Position numbers and translations under genes: made by a program. DNA of 64,000 nt from Phlyctochytrium arcticum (taxonomy: Eukaryota > Chytridiomycota > Chytridiomycetes > Chytridiales > Chytridiaceae): positions 140,128 through 204,127 of the forward strand of contig JAHLKI010000040.1 in NCBI GenBank assembly GCA_025602905.1, written 5' to 3'. The number at the start of each line of letters is the position of its first letter. Within the stretch, counting starts at the first letter, position 1. A model generated the notes under the pieces. The model was given only the letters and a program-made list of their open reading frames with translations, ran no database searches and was not told where the DNA came from. Positions 58,316 through 64,000 of this stretch are shown in pieces.

Positions 58316-60148
58316 ATGGGGACGGCGATGGAGGCGAAGACAGCCCAGGATGCGATACTGGAATGGGCAGCTAACAGTCTTGTACAGCTAGCGACCATTT
58401 GGATTCCTGCTGGCGGGAGCAGTGTGTTGGACAAAGTCGAGGATTTGGAAAGCAAACGGATAGTGCAGATAATACCTTCTGACCGACACTCAGACCTCTG
58501 TCCCATCTCTTATATACCACCGCTACTTAATCTGCCGGCAAATTCGGAATCGGGGGGAGAGGCGACGTGGCAGCTCACAACTCTGCATAACAGCCTTGTC
58601 CGTTTTGCTACTCGCTTGTTACCATGTAAGGCAGAACGGGACATACGGTCCTTTGCGCTGGCATCACTGCGTGCTGCTTTGGAAAAGTTTCATAAAACAG
58701 AAGAGTGGAAGGATACGCAGGCTGAGCTGTGTGTTATTGGATCCACCTACTATGGAGGAGCTCTGCCCGAGAGCGCAATGGATTTGATGATTCGGACGAC
58801 TCGAAAATTGCGCAAAAAGGAGCCGGAGTATTTGGAAGCCTTTGTCGATTGGATGCAACAGCCCGAAAATACGCCGCCTTTGATCAAGGCAAAGGACCTG
58901 CTTGTGGACAGCCAAATGGAGGGGGTTGAATATATTCAAGCGGAAACAACAGTTGGGCAACTTGACATCAAGTTGTACATAAACTTGAGTACTGCACTGA
59001 AAGCCCGGGACCTGATGAGGAATAACACCAACAAATTCAAAGAAGTCTATTTCGTTCTGCTGATGGTCATCAAGCGCTGGTTCGCTTATGAGGTTTATCG
59101 GGGTGATTGTTTATCGCCCATGAATGGATTTACCATTTCCAATATGGTGTTGGCGCTGGTTACTCGACATAAAGTGATGATGACCCGACCGTTTCCTCTT
59201 CCCAATCTTTTTCTGCAGTTCTTTAACCTCTATGGCCCAAATTTTCCTACAGAGAAACACGCCATTCTCTCCTCGGTTCCTGAAGGACTGGTTGTACGAA
59301 GATCTGGAATTAAGGACAAATGGCATGGATTGGGTGCCGATGCGGAAGTTTCCTTTCTTCAAGTGATTGATCCGTGCGATACGACCAACTCGATGACCAC
59401 ACAGTGTTGGAGCTGGCCGACGATACAAAAAGAAATGCAGGATATGGCTCTTTCAATCCAGGAACGGTTAGTCAAACCAACCCCAGCTCCTGATGAAGAG
59501 TATGAGATGCCCAAAGATGTGATCTGGACCAGCCCTCACTTGATTAAAAGGCAACGTGGATATGGGGAAGCGTGGGTCCGCGAGGCTCCCAGTGCAAAAG
59601 CTGCACTAAAAGCATATAGTGCATCGTTGGTGAACTCGTATGTACCGGCCGAGAGGAGCTTGCCTCCTGCTGCTGAGAGTATGGATATAGACTCGGTTGT
59701 TCCGACTCCAGCAACAAATGCATCAGCGGCGAACGAGACTGGAAGTATCGCGACGCCGGCTACAGTCGTGCAGAATGGCCAAGCAGCCGCTGTAAAAAGC
59801 AACTCTAGATCTCCTTCGGATTTCCGCTCCTCGGCCGAGTCATTTAGCTCTCATCAATATATTCATAGGAAGGGACCCGCATCGAGAGATGGCTATGGGG
59901 ATGGATATGATTCCAGACGAAGCGATTCTGTTTCCCGAACATATGATACATATGATGATCCAAATGGGCCGCGACGGGGAGACTGGAGAAGAGAGCCGGC
60001 CCGAATTATAGACCGGGAGCGAGATCGGAGTCGTAGCCCAGGGGGTAGAAAGTTTCGGCGGTCCCCAACACCACATGACCTCCCTCCTCGTCGCCGGGGT
60101 CCTCCTGTAGTAGGTTCTACTGGCTCAACTAATGATCGTTACAGATGA
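58316..60148 (+). CDS. TRF4/5-like non-canonical poly(A) polymerase, probably catalytically altered
   Basis: Intronless, 610 residues. The N-terminal helix LHNSLVRFATRLLPCKAERD precedes the nucleotidyltransferase core GSTYYGGALPESAMDLMI (residues 142-159). Active enzymes have S-D-x-D here; this one has S-A-M-D, so the first metal-binding Asp is Ala154, while Asp156 and the third Asp (QLDIKLYI, 217) are kept. The PAP-associated domain follows (YFVLLMVIKRWF, NGFTISNMVLALVTRH, NLFLQFFNLYG), as in TRF4/PAPD5, whose products add short A tails for nuclear RNA surveillance. The C-terminus is an Arg/Ser-rich tail (RERDRSRSPGGRKFRRSP), suggesting RNA binding. It could be a scaffold rather than a polymerase. 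Stop TGA 60146-60148. Confidence 0.72.
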   Translation: MGTAMEAKTAQDAILEWAANSLVQLATIWIPAGGSSVLDKVEDLESKRIVQIIPSDRHSDLCPISYIPPLLNLPANSESGGEATWQLTTLHNSLVRFATRLLPCKAERDIRSFALASLRAALEKFHKTEEWKDTQAELCVIGSTYYGGALPESAMDLMIRTTRKLRKKEPEYLEAFVDWMQQPENTPPLIKAKDLLVDSQMEGVEYIQAETTVGQLDIKLYINLSTALKARDLMRNNTNKFKEVYFVLLMVIKRWFAYEVYRGDCLSPMNGFTISNMVLALVTRHKVMMTRPFPLPNLFLQFFNLYGPNFPTEKHAILSSVPEGLVVRRSGIKDKWHGLGADAEVSFLQVIDPCDTTNSMTTQCWSWPTIQKEMQDMALSIQERLVKPTPAPDEEYEMPKDVIWTSPHLIKRQRGYGEAWVREAPSAKAALKAYSASLVNSYVPAERSLPPAAESMDIDSVVPTPATNASAANETGSIATPATVVQNGQAAAVKSNSRSPSDFRSSAESFSSHQYIHRKGPASRDGYGDGYDSRRSDSVSRTYDTYDDPNGPRRGDWRREPARIIDRERDRSRSPGGRKFRRSPTPHDLPPRRRGPPVVGSTGSTNDRYR

Positions 60149-60707
60149 AACGTCACCAGAAGCAAGAATGTTTCTGGGTCCTGTCGATACCCCTACCATC
60201 GTTGTACATATACGCCGCCCCTCTCGCTCATTTCATTGTTCACACTTTTTCACACATAGACATTGTTCGTAATTGTCTTATTCCCCAATCATTACTGTTT
60301 ATTTTCGTCTCTCAACAATTTGCGTGAATTTTACTGGCGTAATTCAGCCCTCAAACACATCCAACACATGCTGAAATGCACAGCTTCTGAGCTTCTGGTA
60401 CTAATGTGTACTTAACTCCTGTGAGCCACCGGTACGTCTTGGAGACGTCCCATCATTAAAGATAACTCTGTGCACCATCTTTCTGCCGGCTCGTATGTCA
60501 AGTCCAGAATCCAGCGAGTGCCTGCTGCCTGAATCTTCCAAATGTTCCAGGCATATTGGCCAAAGGAGTCGCGTACGAAAGGAGGGCATCCACAATCCGT
60601 GCCAGATCGACGACCAATAGAGAAAAAACAAAAATTGATTAGTGACTAAAGTACAACACTTCCACACTCGAGGGAGTATTTAACGAAAGCCCAAATGGCT
60701 CGGTAGT
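60149..60707. other. Intergenic region before the tandem repeat
   Basis: 559 bp of 3' flank plus AT-rich sequence. A minus-strand open frame at 60401-60667 has no recognisable content and I do not call it. Confidence 0.3.
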
Positions 60708-60884
60708 AGGAATGCCCATTGACGCTCGTATCACGCTCCGTTAAAAGTCTTGGTAAAGACTTTTAAAACTGGCCCGTCGTGGCCCCAATGGACAATTTTT
60801 TCACCAGGAGAAACTCACTGGCGCCGTACTCCCCGTGCATCCACACTCCATCTCAAAGAGGCCTTACGGAGGATTCAGCACGCC
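60708..60884. repeat. Tandem repeat, copy 1
   Basis: 177-bp unit sharing near identity with 60930-61104; period 222 bp. It includes a hairpin at about 60740-60768 with arms TTAAAAGTCTT and AAGACTTTTAA around GGTA. Confidence 0.85.
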
Positions 60885-60929
60885 GTCGATACTCCAGGAA
60901 CCCAGCAGTCACTAACAACAATCAGCAGC

Positions 60930-61104
60930 AGGAATGCCCATTGACGCTCGTATCACGCTCCGTTAGAAGCCTCGGTAAAGACTTCTAAGACTGGCCCGTC
61001 GTGGCCCCAATGGACAATTTTTTCACCAGGAAAAACTCACTGGCGCCGTACTCCCCGTGCATCCACACTCCATCTCTTTGGCCTTACGGAGGATTCAGCA
61101 CGCC
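60930..61104. repeat. Tandem repeat, copy 2
   Basis: 175-bp second unit. The same hairpin position reads TTAGAAGCCTC and AAGACTTCTAA: one A-T pair has become G-C on both arms. Other differences are few, including loss of CAAAGA after CCATCTC. Confidence 0.85.
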
Positions 61105-61137
61105 AAGGTCGAAAAAGACCCGTATTTGGTACTGCTG

Positions 61138-62517
61138 CTAATGGACTGCGGCCTCCGGATTAACAGGGCAGACCCGTACCTTGGATTGCTCGCACGAGAA
61201 AATCGTTTCTGAGTTGTGGATCCAAATGCTGATCCAGTTGCGCAACTTTGCTGGCGATTCCTCGCGGTTTTGGCTGCGCCCCCTGGGAATGTGAGCGAAA
61301 TCGTACTTTGATATGTGTAATATATATAGAGCCCTCGTTACCAAATCAAGAGGCAGAACCTCCGGGATCAACTTACAAACTCCGAAGCACCTGATGTTGT
61401 GTTCTCGTGTATGATATCGATAGTGAAATGGCCACCGAAAACACATAGATATGCATGTACAGTGCCGGTTTACAACCCAGCACAAACAAGGCAAAAGACG
61501 ACTCTCGTTGCTCAGATGTTAAGCTACTCAGATACTGCATTTCCTCATCGCTTAACCATTTCTTCATTTTTTCCAACTCGTCTAAGTATGCTTGCTCAGA
61601 GGTCTTATATATGCAAATATAAACGTCAGAGACTTGATTGTCAACCTGATACCCGACAATCCTTGCATGAGGATTGTTATGGCGAAAGTCTGCGATGTGA
61701 GGGCCCAGAGATTTCAAACGGCCCCACTTCGAGCCGTCACAAACCAATTTCTCATTCCGCTCCAACTCCACATAACCTCTGACACCCCTCCGTTTGCGCT
61801 TCTCGGTTTCGCCCTTCTCCAAAAACAGCTTTACGTCTGTAATCTGCTTTTCAGACACCTATCGAATCAAATCAACTGAAAGTCTGCCGCCGAGGCGCAA
61901 TGTTTTCAGAGCACATCTGAGATTTGACATGCTTTATACGTAGTACCCATTTGACCTGATTCACCTTTTCAGGTATCCCTTGTCCTTTCCCCTTTCCCTT
62001 CTCCACACTCTTCCCTTGACAAGTCTGCAGCGATATTATTAGCCATCATACATTACGACGGCAGCATAAATGACACTTTTTACCTACCGAAGTGCTGTAC
62101 TGGCCCAATTCTTCAGACCGGACCACCGAAGGTTCCTCCAGAACCCCCTTCGCCTTCACATTGAATAAATTGGTCAGGTCGCCTTTGCGTCTTTTCTCGT
62201 TCGGTGACATATATGGTGCCAGTAAGGTTCAGCAAAATCCAGTCCCGAGAGTCCTCCACCTCTTCCTGAGAGATGCCGAACCGCTCACACAGGAAGCGAT
62301 TATACTTTGGGTTTTCGGCAGCCTCGCTATTGCGCCCGCCAGGCTTTGCAAGAATATCGTAGAATTCCCTGGGGATACCAAGGTAGGGGTCTGTATTCCC
62401 GTCCTCAAGAGCTTCAGCTGAACGCTTTACACTTCTCTGTAGCATTGGAGAAGAGTCGAGTTCTGAAGGCGAAGATGCACCCCAGCACACAACTGCCTTT
62501 TTCACCGAAATGAACAT
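61138..62517 (-). CDS. Hypothetical multi-exon protein
   Basis: No family recognised. Start at 62517 (MFISVKKAVVCWGASSPSEL). The first exon has the best protein-like content: NTDPYLGIPREFYDILAKPG, NPKYNRFLCERFGISQEEVE, DSRDWILLNLTGTIYVTERE. A short basic exon near 61990-62035 may follow. The next long exon (about 61856-61390) reads VSEKQITDVKLFLEKGETEK, VRGYVELERNEKLVCDGSKW, ARIVGYQVDNQVSDVYICIY and YLDELEKMKKWLSDEEMQYL. A GTAAGT at about 61377 and a CCCAG acceptor near 61287 join it in frame to AKLRNWISIWIHNSETIFSC and a stop at 61138. Exon borders in the middle are unresolved, so the gene could be two genes. Confidence 0.45.
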
Positions 62518-62876
62518 ACCAGCCTTGCTGAGGTAATCAGAGTTTTGACGCGCTCCGCCAACTCAACTTGCGAAATCAATATGGACCTGTCAGTGGCCAA
62601 AAAATGTAGTAAAGTTGCGCTTAAACCTCTCGAAGTTCAAGTATGAGTATGCTAGTTTAGAGATGTGACAATTCGGGCGGGAAACTGTAGCCATGACATC
62701 AGTTGTGTGCACTTTTTCGACCGCAATTGCCATTTTAGATGACCCCCCTTCCAGGACCTGTAACTTGGTTGCACTGCACAGTGAGGTGACGAGAATACTC
62801 AGATCCTCCCAACCACCACCTAACCTCGCTCTCTTTCAATTTTGAAGCATATTCACCGGGACACATCCGAGCAATC
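62518..62876. promoter_or_regulatory. Divergent region between two hypothetical genes
   Basis: 359 bp between opposite starts at 62517 and 62877. No element stands out. Confidence 0.25.
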
Positions 62877-63311
62877 ATGGCGGGTAGCCCCCCTAAAAAT
62901 CAGTCGCCGCTACGACGTGGAGGCAGATTTGTCTCACCCAACGGTGCTGCATCATCACGCAAATCAAAAACTCCCGATCGTAAACGAACGGATGCCTTCG
63001 CCCCTGGGTGTATCAAGTGTAGGACCAAGAGCAGTCCACAATTCTATCATCGCGATCTAGCCCTACTCAGTCATATCCAAGCTGAGGGCATCAAATTTCA
63101 CTTTAACACTGATGCTGGCCACGAGAAGGCCTCGCTATGCAAGACTTGCTGGGCTTTTCTGGATCGAAATCATCCACACCCACTTCTCAGATCTACCCAA
63201 GAACAACCACAAAATCCGTTTGCCGACGCAGAGATTATTTCAGATGTTGGCCGCCAAGATCAAGTAAATGTCGAGTTGAATCTAGAATGTGAGTGGGCCC
63301 GTTTATTATGA
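62877..63311 (+). CDS. Hypothetical protein with two CxxC pairs
   Basis: Starts MAGSPPKNQSPLRRGGRFVS with a basic, Ser/Pro-rich N-terminus. A possible zinc site is formed by GCIKCRTKSSPQFYHRD and KASLCKTCWAFLDRNHPHP, spaced about 45 residues, which is wider than in GATA fingers. The frame ends at 63311, but a strong GTGAGT donor at 63289 suggests splicing to an exon I could not identify. No family recognised; a DNA-binding role is a guess. Confidence 0.45.
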   Translation: MAGSPPKNQSPLRRGGRFVSPNGAASSRKSKTPDRKRTDAFAPGCIKCRTKSSPQFYHRDLALLSHIQAEGIKFHFNTDAGHEKASLCKTCWAFLDRNHPHPLLRSTQEQPQNPFADAEIISDVGRQDQVNVELNLECEWARLL

Positions 63312-63910
63312 TGGAATCTGTTACCAACAGTATACCAGCAGCTACCGGTCCCTGTGACAGTGCATTGTTCATAAACCGTTGGTTTATGAACAATGCACTG
63401 TCACAAGCATTCATTTCATTTTGGTGAAATATCGGTGCCACGTACATCTTTTTCTTTGCGTCGGAATTGAGAGCCGCCCAGTCGACATACGGTCTGGCCA
63501 GGAATGGCATCGGCAGCGCTTGCTGCACAACCCGATCATTCTCATCCCGGAATGATTCCCCTTTCGGGTAGAACTTCACGGCCAGGTTGGCTTGCGTGAC
63601 AAGTGGAGAATTTCCCAGAGTTGGCGGAACCAGGGGTTCCGTGTATAGAAACACGGTTGAAGTCATCCATTTTGATGACAGGGACCACTGTCCCGCTACC
63701 CATCTCCCGTGTCAGTTCCTCGTACGCGTTTTCATTGGCCATCTTCATTTTTTCTTTAGCGACATCCGGACTGTAGGTTAGGTTGAAGGACGACAGAACC
63801 CTGCGACTGCTATCCGAAATCCCTAACGTTGTCGACAACACCGCATCTTTCATAAAGTTGATGCTCGGATTAAGAAATGCTGCCTTTTGAATTGTGAGGG
63901 AAGCAATCAT
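63235..63910 (-). CDS. Hypothetical, possibly transposon-related gene, partial
   Basis: Two overlapping frames on the minus strand. The upstream one reads KAAFLNPSINFMKDAVLSTT, GISDSSRRVLSSFNLTYSPD, KMANENAYEELTREMGSGTV and VPVIKMDDFNRVSIHG, and extends toward the window edge. The downstream one continues AVKFYPKGESFRDENDRVVQ, QALPMPFLARPYVDWAALNS and QNEMNACDSALF. A frameshift or intron lies near 63650. The DDFN segment recalls repeated, transposon-like gene families of chytrids, but I cannot name one. The coding sequence runs straight into the palindrome at 63353-63405, so sequence beyond it (GPVAAGILLV) may not belong to the gene. Confidence 0.35.
63353..63405. repeat. Perfect inverted repeat, 25-bp arms, 3-bp spacer
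   Basis: Arms at 63353-63377 and 63381-63405 are exact reverse complements around GTT. The flanks beyond the arms do not match. It lies inside a minus-strand open frame. Confidence 0.9.
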
Positions 63911-64000
63911 TCTTCTTTGCCTTTCCGAGAGCGTTAATTTCCAGTCATTGGCTGAGAATAAGGATTAGAGTGAGATTTTCTGGTAGATGAAGGGTCCCAC

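Noticed and set aside
60401..60667. 88-codon minus-strand open frame
   Set aside because: No recognisable content and no splice partners; lies in a 3' flank.

Overview
The window looks like nuclear DNA of a flagellated, early-diverging fungus, most likely a chytrid. Genes are dense, on both strands, and split by short GT-AG introns of mostly 40-65 nt. The set includes fungal families (VPS3844-type vacuolar sorting protein, BAR-PH-GRAM-VASt LAM/SIP3 protein, a CBM19-like secreted protein, a PDAT of the LRO1 type), respiratory complex I subunits (NDUFA9, NDUFA6), and ciliary or microtubule genes (RSPH1, katanin p80) expected of a zoospore-forming fungus. The chytrid call is inference; no rRNA or other phylogenetic marker is present.

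Layout. 1-13.6 kb: 3' part of EFL1; an ESCRT-III-like gene with a ubiquitin-like tail; U5 snRNP 40K (SNRNP40) head-to-head with ERCC8/CSA; a LAM/SIP3 sterol-transfer gene whose stop codon interlocks with that of ERCC8; and VPS3844. 14-19 kb: threonine dehydratase (ILV1), then NDUFA9 followed in frame across an intron by pantothenate synthetase (PanC). 19-30 kb: UBE2E-type E2, a VPS8 without a beta-propeller, katanin p80, ATG14 and NDUFA6. 31-35 kb: a secreted protein with a long 15-residue repeat array. 36.3-38.2 kb: transposon remnants, namely a decayed Fanzor (eukaryotic TnpB-like RNA-guided nuclease) directly behind an N-terminal PIF/Harbinger transposase fragment. 38.5-49 kb: PDAT, a 714-residue disordered protein, a secreted CBM19-like protein, and a TMEM170 gene whose last exon and 3' flank are duplicated 1.6 kb away. 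49-64 kb: SF3B3, RSPH1, a gene-poor 2.9 kb stretch, a secreted lysine/glutamate-rich protein, a TRF4-like nucleotidyltransferase that has lost a catalytic Asp, a tandem repeat with a covarying hairpin, and poorly recognised genes around a perfect 25-bp-arm palindrome.

Themes. Endolysosome and autophagy genes recur (ESCRT-III-like, VPS3844, VPS8, ATG14, LAM), as do RNA processing genes (SNRNP40, SF3B3, TRF4-like) and mitochondrial genes (NDUFA9, NDUFA6, ILV1). There are no operons, but several gene pairs are divergent over 170-540 bp and may share promoters. The observations I rate highest are the in-frame NDUFA9-PanC fusion with an internal presequence-like linker, and the Fanzor/Harbinger remnant.
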